This document shows, piece after piece, positions 25,825 to 33,823 of a stretch of DNA of 64,000 nt. The position numbers and the translations under genes are program-made. The notes beneath the pieces were generated by a model. That model did not search any database. It had not been told where the DNA came from and worked only from the letters and a program-made list of their open reading frames with translations. Each line of letters opens with the position of its first letter. Positions within the stretch are counted from its first letter, which is position 1. The stretch comes from an uncultured Collinsella sp. (GTDB lineage: Bacteria > Actinomycetota > Coriobacteriia > Coriobacteriales > Coriobacteriaceae), in NCBI GenBank assembly GCA_900768265.1, contig CAAGCF010000011.1, positions 5,549-69,548 on the forward strand. The letters are read 5' to 3'.

Positions 25825-27201
25825 GTGCGTGCGTTTGCTCGACAAATGACAGAGCGTATGAAGGCGGCGGCAGCAGCAGGTGCCGTCGCCGCCTTTTGGC
25901 TTGCCGTGTGGGTGCTGGTGGCGGGTCTCGTGGCGCAGCCGCTGATTTTGCCGGGGCCGGGCGCTGTTGCGGTGGCGTTGCTGCGGCTGGTGTGCGATGC
26001 CAGCACGTGGGCGATTCTGATGGGCTCGGGTGCGCGGATACTGGGCGGGCTGGCGCTTGCCGCGGTGTGCGGCGGCGTGCTGGCGGGAGTCTCGGTGCGG
26101 TCGCGTGCGTTTGCGCACCTGGTGGCTCCGGCGCTGTCGTTTGTAAAGGCGACGCCGGTTGCCTGCGTGGTGGTCCTGCTGCTCATTTGGTTGGGGTCGG
26201 CACGTGTGAGCATCGCGGCGGTCTTTTTGATGGCGCTGCCGGGCGTGTATTTCTCGCTGGTCGAGGGTTTGACGCAGGTTGATCAGTCGCTGGAGCAGAT
26301 GTTTCGTCTGCATGGCGTGCGGGGTTGGCGTCTGTTTTGCGCCCATACCTGGCGCGAGGTCCTGCCGTTTGTGCTTTCGTGTGCGCGTGCCGTGATCGGC
26401 ATGAGCTGGAAGGCCGGCGTGGCGGCGGAGCTCATCGGCATGGCGGTGGGTACCGTGGGCGAGCGCATCTATCAGGCAAAGCTTTTGATTGAGACGGCCG
26501 ACCTGCTGGCTTGGACCGTGCTGGTCGTTGCCGCCTCGTGGGCGTGCGAGCGCGTGCAGGTGTGGCTGCTGCGGGTTTCGGGACCCGTGGCGTGGCGCGC
26601 GGCCGTGCGGGCGCATGGGCATGGACTGCGCGTGCGTGCGGGGGCTGCGAGCGATGGCGCTGCAGCGGAGCTTGCGCTTGCCGTGGGCGATCGCGCGCCG
26701 TGGGCGCCGGCGCTTGACGGTTTGGCGCTCAACGTACCCGCGGGTGGGCGTGTTTGCGTGATGGGCGCTTCGGGCGTGGGCAAGTCGACGCTGCTCGCCC
26801 TGGCGGCGGGGGAGTGCGTGCCATGCTCGATGGTGTTTCAGGACGTGCGCCTGGCAGAGGGCGCCTCGGCTTTGGATAACGTGCTGGTGTGTGCCGATGC
26901 GCGCGTGGGTGCTTTGAGCGCTGCAGCCTTGCTGCGCCGGTTGGTGCCAGGAATCGACGTGCATGCGCGCGTGGCCGAGCTTTCGGGCGGACAGCGCCGT
27001 CGCGTCGAGATCGCTCGAGCCCTGCTGTGCCCGGGCGGCGCGGTGATTCTTGACGAGCCCTTTACCGGTTTAGATACCGCTGCGCGCGACGCATGCGCCG
27101 AGGTCGTGCTCGACTTGCTCGACGGCCGCATGCTGTTGCTTGCCACGCACGATGCCGTCGACGCTCAGGCCCTCAATATCTCGGATATCATCACGCTCTA
27201 A
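25825..27201 (+). CDS. Fused ABC transporter permease-ATPase
   Basis: Predicted 458 residues from GTG 25825, three bases after the previous stop. Residues ~1-255 are an SsuC/TauC-type permease with about six spans and an EAA-like loop (RLHGVRGWRLFCAHTWREVLP). Residues ~275-458 are an ABC ATPase: Walker A GASGVGKST (~313), Q-loop VFQD (~336), signature LSGGQRRRVEIARAL, Walker B AVILDEP and the switch His in LATHD. Only about 18 residues separate the Walker A lysine from the Q-loop, far fewer than usual, so the beta subdomain is trimmed. The fusion is continuous with no frameshift. With the lipoprotein at 24763 it makes a complete importer. Confidence 0.88.
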   Translation: MRAFARQMTERMKAAAAAGAVAAFWLAVWVLVAGLVAQPLILPGPGAVAVALLRLVCDASTWAILMGSGARILGGLALAAVCGGVLAGVSVRSRAFAHLVAPALSFVKATPVACVVVLLLIWLGSARVSIAAVFLMALPGVYFSLVEGLTQVDQSLEQMFRLHGVRGWRLFCAHTWREVLPFVLSCARAVIGMSWKAGVAAELIGMAVGTVGERIYQAKLLIETADLLAWTVLVVAASWACERVQVWLLRVSGPVAWRAAVRAHGHGLRVRAGAASDGAAAELALAVGDRAPWAPALDGLALNVPAGGRVCVMGASGVGKSTLLALAAGECVPCSMVFQDVRLAEGASALDNVLVCADARVGALSAAALLRRLVPGIDVHARVAELSGGQRRRVEIARALLCPGGAVILDEPFTGLDTAARDACAEVVLDLLDGRMLLLATHDAVDAQALNISDIITL

Positions 27202-27221
27202 ATACTTATTCAGCAACAAAA

Positions 27222-27252
27222 TGATCCGTTTTTTCTCCGTCCCCATGGGGTC
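27222..27252. repeat. 31-bp intergenic repeat, copy 1
   Basis: TGATCCG...CTCCGTCCCC...GGGGTC. The same 31-base unit occurs at 27620-27650, and inverted at 40470 (partial) and 61580-61610. Confidence 0.75.
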
Positions 27253-27259
27253 GGGTATG

Positions 27260-27309
27260 GTATTCTATCTGCGGGGTAATACTTAGGAATACCAAGTAAT
27301 ACCAACGCC
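27260..27309. promoter_or_regulatory. Operator-like repeats before the antitoxin-like gene
   Basis: GGTATTC, GGTAATACTT, GGAATACC and AAGTAATACC recur within 50 bases as direct and inverted half-sites. Small ribbon-helix-helix antitoxins typically autoregulate at such sites. The gene starts about 110 bases downstream. Confidence 0.45.
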
Positions 27310-27417
27310 GTAGAAACACACTCCAGATGCGGGCCAATCGGGTTGCCTTCACAGCCCGTCGCCCAGCCGCGTGGCCCGCATCTATCCGCACCACCGTCGT
27401 TTCAAAAAGGAAGCGCC

Positions 27418-27618
27418 ATGGCAGAACACATGACCCCGGTTGTCGCGAAGGTCTTGCCCGAGGAAAAGGCGGCCTTCGCGGCGGCAACCCAGCTCGTGGG
27501 CACCACGCCGTCCAACGCCATCCGCATGTTTATCGCCGCATTCAATCGCTGCGGCACCTTCCCGTTCGACATTTCGCCCAGCGGGGCCTTTGGCACTGCG
27601 CCTGATTCTCATCAATAA
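27418..27618 (+). CDS. RelB/DinJ-like antitoxin, no toxin adjacent
   Basis: Predicted 66 residues from ATG 27418 with AAGGAAG upstream. The string TTPSNAIRMFIAAFNRCGTFPFD matches the RelB/DinJ ribbon-helix-helix antitoxin family (usual form TPSxAIRxFxxxxxxxxxxPF), here about 20 residues shorter than DinJ at the C-terminus. Such proteins dimerise, bind DNA and neutralise a YafQ/RelE toxin. No toxin frame follows: the next gene, 83 bases on, is a membrane protease. It is either an orphan antitoxin or a repressor that acts elsewhere. Confidence 0.7.
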   Translation: MAEHMTPVVAKVLPEEKAAFAAATQLVGTTPSNAIRMFIAAFNRCGTFPFDISPSGAFGTAPDSHQ

Positions 27619-27619
27619 G

Positions 27620-27650
27620 TGATCCGTTTTCCTCCGTCCCCATGGGATCA
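27620..27650. repeat. 31-bp intergenic repeat, copy 2
   Basis: TGATCCG...CCTCCGTCCCC...GGGATCA begins one base after the antitoxin stop codon. Its ends, TGATCC and GGGATCA, are inverted copies of each other. Confidence 0.8.
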
Positions 27651-27701
27651 GCTCTCTGCCGAGTTGTGGTAGAACTAGGGAACGGTTTTGAGGAGGTTGG
27701 C

Positions 27702-28619
27702 ATGCTCAATGCGATGATTTGGGCGCTTGCCTGTTTTGGCGTTGTCGCGGCAGATATTGCCCTGAGCGCGGTTCTGTTTTCAGTTCTCGATGCCGTGTCG
27801 GTGCTGACGGGCTATCCGATCGACAATCTCGATATCCAATGGTTCCAGGCCGTCGCGCAGACGGCATCGTTTTTGATGGCGCTGCTGTGGTGGCGTTATC
27901 TGTGGCCGCGTTCGTTTGTGGCACGCTGGCAAAGCGAGCATCCGCTCGGCGGGGGAGCGCGTGGGGCGCGGAAACGCATCGCCTGCGTTATCGTGATTGG
28001 CCTGGCCCTGCAGGTGGTCGTTGGCTACGTGACCGATGCCGTGCTGTCACTGTTGCCCGATGCAGCGGCCGACTACAGCGAGCTTGTTGAGGAAACAGGC
28101 ATGGGTGACACCAGCTATCTCGCCGTCCTGACTACGGTGCTCGGCGCTCCGTTTTGCGAGGAGTTGCTGGTGCGCGGCATTATTTTTGAGTTTTCGCTCC
28201 GAGCGTTTAATCCGCAGTGCCGCCCACTTTGGAAGCGCCGGCGTCGTGCGAGCGCGCAGGACGGTGCCATGGTTCCCTGGGCAGCCCCAAACACGTGGGG
28301 TATCGCCGCGGCGATTGTGCTGCAGGCGACGATCTTCGGTTTTATGCACATGAATTGGGTACAGGGTTGCTACGCGGGCGCCGCCGGCCTCATCTTTGGT
28401 TGGGTGCTCGTGACGACCGGAAAGCTCCGCTACACGATTCTGCTGCACTTTGCCTTTAATGCCGGGTCGTATCTCATGACGTTGCTCTGGTTTGTGAACA
28501 CACCGCTCGACGTGGCAGTCACGGTTGCCATCGCCGGCTTCGTACTGGTAGAGGCAATGGGCTCGCTCAGGCAGCTGTGCCAGACAGATCGTCCTCGCCA
28601 GCAAGCGTTAATCCCTTAA
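27702..28619 (+). CDS. CPBP-family intramembrane metalloprotease
   Basis: Predicted 305 residues from ATG 27702 (GAGGAGG upstream); an in-frame start at 27642 lies inside the repeat and is unlikely. There are about eight hydrophobic segments. The conserved glutamates and arginine are in CEELLVRG (~152-159), the first histidine in FGFMHMN and the second in HFAFNAGS, so the CAAX-protease/Abi active-site set is complete. Members of this family process membrane-bound peptides or give self-immunity to bacteriocins. No bacteriocin gene is visible nearby, so the substrate is unknown. Confidence 0.85.
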   Translation: MLNAMIWALACFGVVAADIALSAVLFSVLDAVSVLTGYPIDNLDIQWFQAVAQTASFLMALLWWRYLWPRSFVARWQSEHPLGGGARGARKRIACVIVIGLALQVVVGYVTDAVLSLLPDAAADYSELVEETGMGDTSYLAVLTTVLGAPFCEELLVRGIIFEFSLRAFNPQCRPLWKRRRRASAQDGAMVPWAAPNTWGIAAAIVLQATIFGFMHMNWVQGCYAGAAGLIFGWVLVTTGKLRYTILLHFAFNAGSYLMTLLWFVNTPLDVAVTVAIAGFVLVEAMGSLRQLCQTDRPRQQALIP

Positions 28620-28645
28620 GGGCCAACGTGGATAAAAACAAATCT

Positions 28646-28713
28646 GCCGTGATTCCCTTAAGGAAAACACGGCTAGGTGCGTCTGAGCGTGTTCCCCCTA
28701 GGGAAATCACGCT
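28646..28713. terminator. Paired similar hairpins between convergent genes
   Basis: GCCGTGATTCCC..GGAAAACACGGC (28646-28673) and AGCGTGTTCCC..GGGAAATCACGCT (28686-28713) are two related palindromes of the CGTG-TTCCC-GGGAA-CACG type. A third partial ATCCCTTAAGGG sits at 28610-28621. They lie between the plus-strand protease and the minus-strand ygiQ and may end both transcripts, though T runs are short. Confidence 0.45.
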
Positions 28714-28767
28714 TGAGCGATGAAGAGACGCTGGCTGGCCAAGAGACGCCGGCTGGCCCTCGTCGCG

Positions 28768-30903
28768 CTAGTTGCGCCTGCCACCGCCGTTAGCGCCCTG
28801 GCGCCCCTGCGCCGCACGGTTGCGGCCTGCGGTGTTCTGCGCACGCGACATGCCGCCGTGGCCCTTGCTGCCCTTGGGCCCCTTGCCGGCGGAGCCACCG
28901 TGGGCCTTACCGTCTTTCTTGCCAGTGCCGTGTCCGCCGCTGGCCGATGTCTCGCCCGGGCGCGGCGGCACGGGGCGAATCAGGCAATGCTTGGTGTAGC
29001 CAATCAGATCGCGGCGGCCGGCTTTTTCCAGCGCCTCGCGCACGAGCTTGTAGTTCTCGGGTTTGCGATACTGGATGAGCGCGCGCTGCATGGCCTTCTC
29101 GTGCGGGTCGCGCGCTACATAGATCGGCTCCATGGTGCGCGGGTCCACGCCGGTGTAGTACATGCACGTCGACATGGTGGACGGCGTGGGGTAGAAGTCC
29201 TGCACCTGCTCGGGCATGTAGCCCATGTCGCGCACGGCTTCGGCAAGGTCCACGGCTTCTTTCATCGTCGAGCCGGGGTGGCTCGAGATCAGATACGGCA
29301 CCACGTACTGCTTGAGTCCGTATTCGCGGTTCAAACGTTCAAATTTACGGCAGAACGCATCGTAGACGGCTCGGCTCGGCTTACCCATCACAGACAGCAC
29401 CGCATCGCTCACGTGCTCGGGTGCCACGCGTAACTGGCCCGAGACGTGATGCTCCAGCAGCTCGCGCAAAAACTCGTCCGAGGCATCGGCCATGGTGTAG
29501 TCAAAACGGATGCCGCTGCGGACGAAGACCTTCTTGACGCCCGGCAGCTGGCGCAGGTCGCGCAGCAACTGCGTGTAGCCGCTCTCGTCGACCACCATGT
29601 TCTTGCATACGCTCGGCCACAGGCAGCGCTTGTTCTTGCACACGCCGTGCTTGAGCTGCTTGTCGCAGGCGGGACGGCTAAAGTTTGCCGTCGGCCCGCC
29701 CACGTCGTTGATGTAGCCCTTAAACTCGGGATCGCGCGTGAGCAGCTCGGCCTCGCGCATGATCGAGTCGTGGCTGCGCATCTGCAGCACGCGGCCCTGG
29801 TGGAAGGTGAGGGCGCAAAACGAGCACTCGCCAAAACAGCCGCGGTTGGAGCTAATGGAAAATTTGATCTCGGCAAAGGCCGGTACGCCGCCCGCCGCAT
29901 CGTAGTCGGGATGCCAATCGCGTGCGTAGGGGAGCTCGGCGACCTCGTCCATCTCGTCGGTGGTGAGCGTCGCCGACGGCGGGTTCTGCACCACATAGAC
30001 GCTATTGGGGTAGGGCTCTACCAGGCGATGACCGGTGATGGGGTCCATATTCTGCTGTTGCACGTTAAAGCTGCGCGCGTAGTTGAGCTTGTCGGCGGCA
30101 AGGTCGTCCCAGCTGGGCAGCAGGTCATAGTCGTAGACCTCATCGAGCGAGCTGGTGCGGTAGACGGTGCCGTTGATATAGGTGATCTGATCGACGGGCA
30201 GTCCCGCGTCGAGCGCGTCGGCGATCTCGACGATCGCGTGCTCGCCCATGCCGTAGATGAGGATGTCGGCGCCCGAGTCGAGCAGTACCGAGCGCTTGAG
30301 CTTGTCCTGCCAGTAGTCATAGTGGGCCAGGCGACGCAGGCTCGCCTCGATGCCGCCGATAATGATGGGAACGTCCTTGAACGTCTGGCGGATGAGGTTG
30401 CCGTAGACCGTGACGGCACGATTGGGACGGCGCCCCTCCTCGCCACCAGGGGTATAGGCGTCGGTGTGGCGGCGGTGCTTGGTCACCGAATAGTGGTTGA
30501 CCATGGAGTCCATGTTGCCGGCGCTGACGAGAAAGCCCAGGCGTGGCTCGCCGAGCACGGTGATGCTGGCGGGGTCGGTCCAGTCGGGCTGGCAGATGAT
30601 GCCCACCTTGTAGCCGTGCGCGTCGAGGACGCGGCTGATGATGGCCATACCAAAACTGGGATGGTCCACGTAGGCGTCGCCGCAGATGTAGACAAAGTCG
30701 CACTGGTCCCAGCCGCGCGCATCCATATCGGAGCGGCTGACGGGGAGGAATTTGTCGCGGCCCGGGCGCCAGGGGCGGGCGGGCGCAGCCGGGGCATGAG
30801 TGGTGTGCCCACCCTGCGCTTTACCGCCGCGCTTTTGCTGCTGGCCCTGTTTGCCCTGCTGACTGCGCTGGTTGTTCTGAGCGTGCTGAGGCTTTTTTGC
30901 CAC
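28768..30903 (-). CDS. ygiQ: YgiQ-family radical SAM protein (UPF0313)
   Basis: Predicted 711 residues. GTG 30903 is chosen because GGGAGGGA sits just upstream and YgiQ proteins have about this length; the frame runs on to 31089 without conserved sequence. A Gln/Lys/Gly-rich N-terminal tail (~40 residues) precedes the YgiQ domain (SDMDARGWDQCDFVYI, DHPSFGMAII). The radical SAM cysteines are in RGCFGECSFCAL, for a 4Fe-4S cluster and S-adenosylmethionine. The C-terminus is a basic Gly-rich tail. The biochemical role of this family is not settled. Confidence 0.9.
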   Translation of the reverse strand: MAKKPQHAQNNQRSQQGKQGQQQKRGGKAQGGHTTHAPAAPARPWRPGRDKFLPVSRSDMDARGWDQCDFVYICGDAYVDHPSFGMAIISRVLDAHGYKVGIICQPDWTDPASITVLGEPRLGFLVSAGNMDSMVNHYSVTKHRRHTDAYTPGGEEGRRPNRAVTVYGNLIRQTFKDVPIIIGGIEASLRRLAHYDYWQDKLKRSVLLDSGADILIYGMGEHAIVEIADALDAGLPVDQITYINGTVYRTSSLDEVYDYDLLPSWDDLAADKLNYARSFNVQQQNMDPITGHRLVEPYPNSVYVVQNPPSATLTTDEMDEVAELPYARDWHPDYDAAGGVPAFAEIKFSISSNRGCFGECSFCALTFHQGRVLQMRSHDSIMREAELLTRDPEFKGYINDVGGPTANFSRPACDKQLKHGVCKNKRCLWPSVCKNMVVDESGYTQLLRDLRQLPGVKKVFVRSGIRFDYTMADASDEFLRELLEHHVSGQLRVAPEHVSDAVLSVMGKPSRAVYDAFCRKFERLNREYGLKQYVVPYLISSHPGSTMKEAVDLAEAVRDMGYMPEQVQDFYPTPSTMSTCMYYTGVDPRTMEPIYVARDPHEKAMQRALIQYRKPENYKLVREALEKAGRRDLIGYTKHCLIRPVPPRPGETSASGGHGTGKKDGKAHGGSAGKGPKGSKGHGGMSRAQNTAGRNRAAQGRQGANGGGRRN

Positions 30904-30934
30904 GATCCCTCCCGGTGTTTGTATGCTGCACGTA

Positions 30935-30975
30935 ATTGTAACCAGTCTTTTTGGGGCGGGACTGAAAAGACTGGT
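30935..30975 (-). promoter_or_regulatory. ygiQ promoter region with inverted repeat
   Basis: ACCAGTCTTTT (30941-30951) and AAAAGACTGGT (30965-30975) are perfect 11-base inverted copies. On the minus strand a TACAAT -10 (30940 to 30935) directly follows, so a protein bound to the repeat would cover the spacer and act as a repressor. Confidence 0.5.
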
Positions 30976-31171
30976 GGAGTACATGAGCTGGCGGATCGGC
31001 GCGTCGATGCGGGTGTCGGCGCCGCGCCCGCCGTTTGTTTCCAGACTGTGTATCCGCGCGTTAGGGAACTCGTCTCGCGCGCACGCCATGTTGTCAATGG
31101 GTTACAGTATGAACGGCGGCTATGTTTCCGCCAACGCACGAGAGAGTCGTCAACAAGGAGGATGCACGACG

Positions 31172-31888
31172 ATGCAGCGTGCCAAGCAGATATCGGAGTC
31201 TATTGAGCTGGGCATCATCTTGGCGCTCGCCGGTGGCTTTATGGATGTGTATTCGTACATTGGGCGCGACCATGTTTTCGCCAACGCGCAGACGGGCAAC
31301 ATCCTGCTCGTGGGCGTGAGCATTTCGGAAGGCAACTGGGCGCTGGCGGGGCGCTACTTCTTCCCTGTGGTGTCGTTTGCCGTGGGCATTATGCTTGCAG
31401 ACCTGGTGCACGAGCGGTTTGGCAGCGTGATTCACTGGCGCCAGGTGACGGTGTTTTTTGAAGCCGTTATCTTGCTAGGCGTGAGCTTTATCCCGGGCGG
31501 CGATTTCAACCTGCTCGCCAACTGCCTCACTTCGTTTGCCTGCGGTATGCAAGTCGAGAGCTTTCGCAAGATACATGGTCACGGCATCGCCACGACCATG
31601 TGCATCGGCAACTTGCGCAACGCGCTGCAAAACGTGGACGACTACATCATCACCCACAAGCGCGGCTTTTTGGAAAACGGCCTGCTGTACTTTGGCGTGA
31701 TCTTTACCTTTGTGTTTGGCGCCGTGTTGGGCAACTGGTGTATTGAGCGCATGGGCCTGCACGCCATCGTCGTGGCGAGCTTGCTGCTGTTTGTCGCGTT
31801 TGCCATCATGTTCATCGACCGCGAGCGCGACTTGCGTTTTCGCTGGAAGGTTGCGGCCGAGGCTTGGAAAGAGGGCTGCCGAAAGTAA
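31172..31888 (+). CDS. DUF1275 (YoaK-family) membrane protein
   Basis: Predicted 238 residues from ATG 31172 with AAGGAGG upstream. The family signature is present near the N-terminus: GGFMDVYSYIGRDHVFANAQTGNILL. About six hydrophobic segments follow, with a conserved loop LTSFACGMQVESFRKIHGHGIATTMCIGNLR. The molecular function is not established for the family; transport is likely from the topology. Monocistronic, ending at a strong terminator. Confidence 0.85.
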   Translation: MQRAKQISESIELGIILALAGGFMDVYSYIGRDHVFANAQTGNILLVGVSISEGNWALAGRYFFPVVSFAVGIMLADLVHERFGSVIHWRQVTVFFEAVILLGVSFIPGGDFNLLANCLTSFACGMQVESFRKIHGHGIATTMCIGNLRNALQNVDDYIITHKRGFLENGLLYFGVIFTFVFGAVLGNWCIERMGLHAIVVASLLLFVAFAIMFIDRERDLRFRWKVAAEAWKEGCRK

Positions 31889-31891
31889 CCG

Positions 31892-31931
31892 AATGCGGCA
31901 GAGGGGTTGTCCCTTTGCCGCATTATTTTTT
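31892..31931 (+). terminator. Intrinsic terminator after the DUF1275 gene
   Basis: AATGCGGCA pairs with TGCCGCATT, with GGG/CCC inside, followed by ATTTTTT. Confidence 0.85.
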
Positions 31932-31943
31932 CATCTTCTGTTG

Positions 31944-31995
31944 AAACGCTTTAACAATTTGACGTTCTCACGTGCTTTTTGTTTCAAAAGCGTTA
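31944..31995 (+). promoter_or_regulatory. Promoter region of the alcohol dehydrogenase gene
   Basis: TTGACG (31959-31964) is followed after 17 bases by TTTCAA (31982), a fair -35 with a weak -10. An inverted pair of AACGCTTT half-sites (GAAACGCTTTAAC at about 31942 and AAAAGCGTTAG at about 31987) brackets this promoter and could be an operator. Confidence 0.45.
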
Positions 31996-32053
31996 GGATG
32001 GGACTCATAGCGTGGGGCGTAATGGGTGCCCCGCACACGATGGGAGGCTATCA

Positions 32054-33220
32054 ATGGCTAATCGTTTCGTTCTCAACACCATCTCTTATCATGGTTCCGG
32101 CGCCATCAAGGAGATCCCCGGCGAGCTCCAGCGTCGCGGCTACAAGAAGATCTTCGTCTGCTCCGACCCCGATCTGGTCAAGTTTGGCGTTACCGCTAAG
32201 GTGACCGACGAGCTCGACGCCGCCGGCATCGCTTGGAGCCTCTACTCCGAGATCAAGCCCAACCCCACCATCCAGAACGTCAAGGACGGCGTCGAGGCCT
32301 TCAAGGCCGCCGAGGCTGACGCTATCGTGACCATCGGTGGCGGCTCCTCCATGGACACCGCCAAGGCCATTGGCATCATCATCAACAACCCCGAGTTCGC
32401 CGATGTCCGCAGCCTCGAGGGCGTTGCTCCCACCAAGAACCACGCCGTGTTCACCATCGCCGTGCCGACGACCGCCGGTACCGCTGCTGAGGTGACCATC
32501 AACTACGTCATCACCGACCCCGAGAAGGTCCGCAAGTTCGTGTGCGTCGACACCAACGACGCCCCCGAGGTCGCCGTCGTCGACCCCGACATGATGGCTT
32601 CCATGCCCGCCGGCCTGACCGCTTCTACCGGTATGGACGCTCTGACCCACGCCATCGAGGGCTACACCACCAAGGGCGCTTGGGAGCTCTCCGACATGTT
32701 CCACTTTGAGGCTATTAAGCTGATCAGCGAGAACCTGCGCGACTCTGTCGCCGAGGCCAAGTCCGGTCAGCCCGGCTCCGGCCGCGAGGGCATGGCTCTT
32801 GGCCAGTATGTCGCTGGCATGGGCTTCTCCAATGTTGGCCTGGGCATCGACCACGCCATGGCTCACACCCTGTCCGCTCACTACGACACCCCGCACGGCG
32901 TCGCTTGCGCCATGCTGCTGCCGATCGCTATGGAGTTCAACAAGCCGGTTTGCGCCGAGCGCCTGGCCAAGGTTGCCGTCGCCATGGGCGTTGACACCAC
33001 GGGCATGAGCACCGACGAGGCTGCCGACGCCGCCATCGCCGCCGTCAAGCAGCTCTCCGCCGACGTGAACATCCCGCACGTCTGCGAGGCCATGAAGGCC
33101 GACGAGATCGAGGTCCTGGCCAAGGACGCCATGGCCGACGCCTGCTTCCCGGGCAACCCGCGCGAGGCAACGCTCGACGACGTCATCGAGCTCTTCAAGA
33201 AGATCTGCCCGGCTGCCTAG
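32054..33220 (+). CDS. Iron-containing alcohol dehydrogenase, FucO-like
   Basis: Predicted 388 residues from ATG 32054 (GGGAGG upstream). It belongs to the group III (Fe-dependent) dehydrogenases. The NAD site GGGSSMDTAK (about 97), PTTAGTAAE, and metal ligands in STGMDALTHAIEG, GIDHAMAHTL and YDTPHGVACA are all present. Length and the string GQYVAGMGFSNVGLG are closest to lactaldehyde reductase (FucO). It likely reduces an aldehyde to an alcohol with NADH, recycling NAD+ in fermentation. Strong bias to preferred codons suggests high expression. The exact substrate is uncertain. Confidence 0.88.
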   Translation: MANRFVLNTISYHGSGAIKEIPGELQRRGYKKIFVCSDPDLVKFGVTAKVTDELDAAGIAWSLYSEIKPNPTIQNVKDGVEAFKAAEADAIVTIGGGSSMDTAKAIGIIINNPEFADVRSLEGVAPTKNHAVFTIAVPTTAGTAAEVTINYVITDPEKVRKFVCVDTNDAPEVAVVDPDMMASMPAGLTASTGMDALTHAIEGYTTKGAWELSDMFHFEAIKLISENLRDSVAEAKSGQPGSGREGMALGQYVAGMGFSNVGLGIDHAMAHTLSAHYDTPHGVACAMLLPIAMEFNKPVCAERLAKVAVAMGVDTTGMSTDEAADAAIAAVKQLSADVNIPHVCEAMKADEIEVLAKDAMADACFPGNPREATLDDVIELFKKICPAA

Positions 33221-33273
33221 CCCAGTTTGGTGGTCCTTCGCCCGTAGGCGTATGGTCTTTTGACTTGCTGCTG

Positions 33274-33305
33274 GCCCCGCCGTGCTACGCACGGCGGGGC
33301 TTTTT
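33274..33305 (+). terminator. Intrinsic terminator of the alcohol dehydrogenase gene
   Basis: GCCCCGCCGTGC pairs with GCACGGCGGGGC around a three-base loop, followed by TTTTT. Confidence 0.9.
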
Positions 33306-33380
33306 GTGCTGCGTCGATGCCCCAAGATGGGCAAAACCAAGGCATGCCGCCCGCTGCGGATAGGTGGTGCACTTCCCAGC

Positions 33381-33691
33381 GTGCATTTTTGGGAGTATTC
33401 AGCAAGCTCTGAAAAATGCATAACGTTGTGAATGGGCCGTAGCGACCCGTAGGTGCCTTTCGACAGCCATTGTGGGCGGGCTATCAATGGGCGGAGGGGG
33501 CTGTCGCCGCGTTTTTGGTTTGCGACGACCTGCAACACTGCTGTAACCACGTCGTTTTGTCGTTTGTGATGGGGCCGTTGGGGCCCACGGTGCTGAATAC
33601 TCCGTTTTTTGCACGGTCCAAGGTGGGGTACCCTGAGACGAAATAAAAAATACCTCATTTTTATGCAGATACCGATAGAATTTATGCAAGA
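33381..33691. repeat. 311-bp intergenic repeat, copy B
   Basis: The left arm GTGCATTTTTGGGAGTATTC starts at 33381. The inverted arm TGCTGAATACTCCG...TTTTGCACGGTCC is at 33591-33619, and the end TTATGCAAGA at 33682-33691. Internal shared words (TTCGACAG, CGCGTTT, GGGGTAC) fall at the same offsets as in copy A to within one base. It fills most of the gap between the dehydrogenase terminator and the M42 peptidase gene. Confidence 0.85.
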
Positions 33692-33823
33692 TTCGGGTTG
33701 TAAATCGTGCGCGTGCACAAAACCGGTGCGGGGACGTCGGGAGGCGGTTCGGCTCCTAGGGCATTGACCGTGCAGAACGGTTAAAATCGGGACTCGGTCT
33801 TAGTTTTACTTGGAAGGATGCAT

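Noticed and set aside
31942..31958. Catabolite-responsive (cre) site before the alcohol dehydrogenase
   Set aside because: TGAAACGCTTTAACA is one base short of the cre consensus spacing, and CcpA control is not established for this lineage; kept only as an inverted half-site.
33764..33792. Promoter of the M42 peptidase (TTGACC)
   Set aside because: No acceptable -10 lies 16-18 bases downstream; TAAAAT is only 12 bases away.
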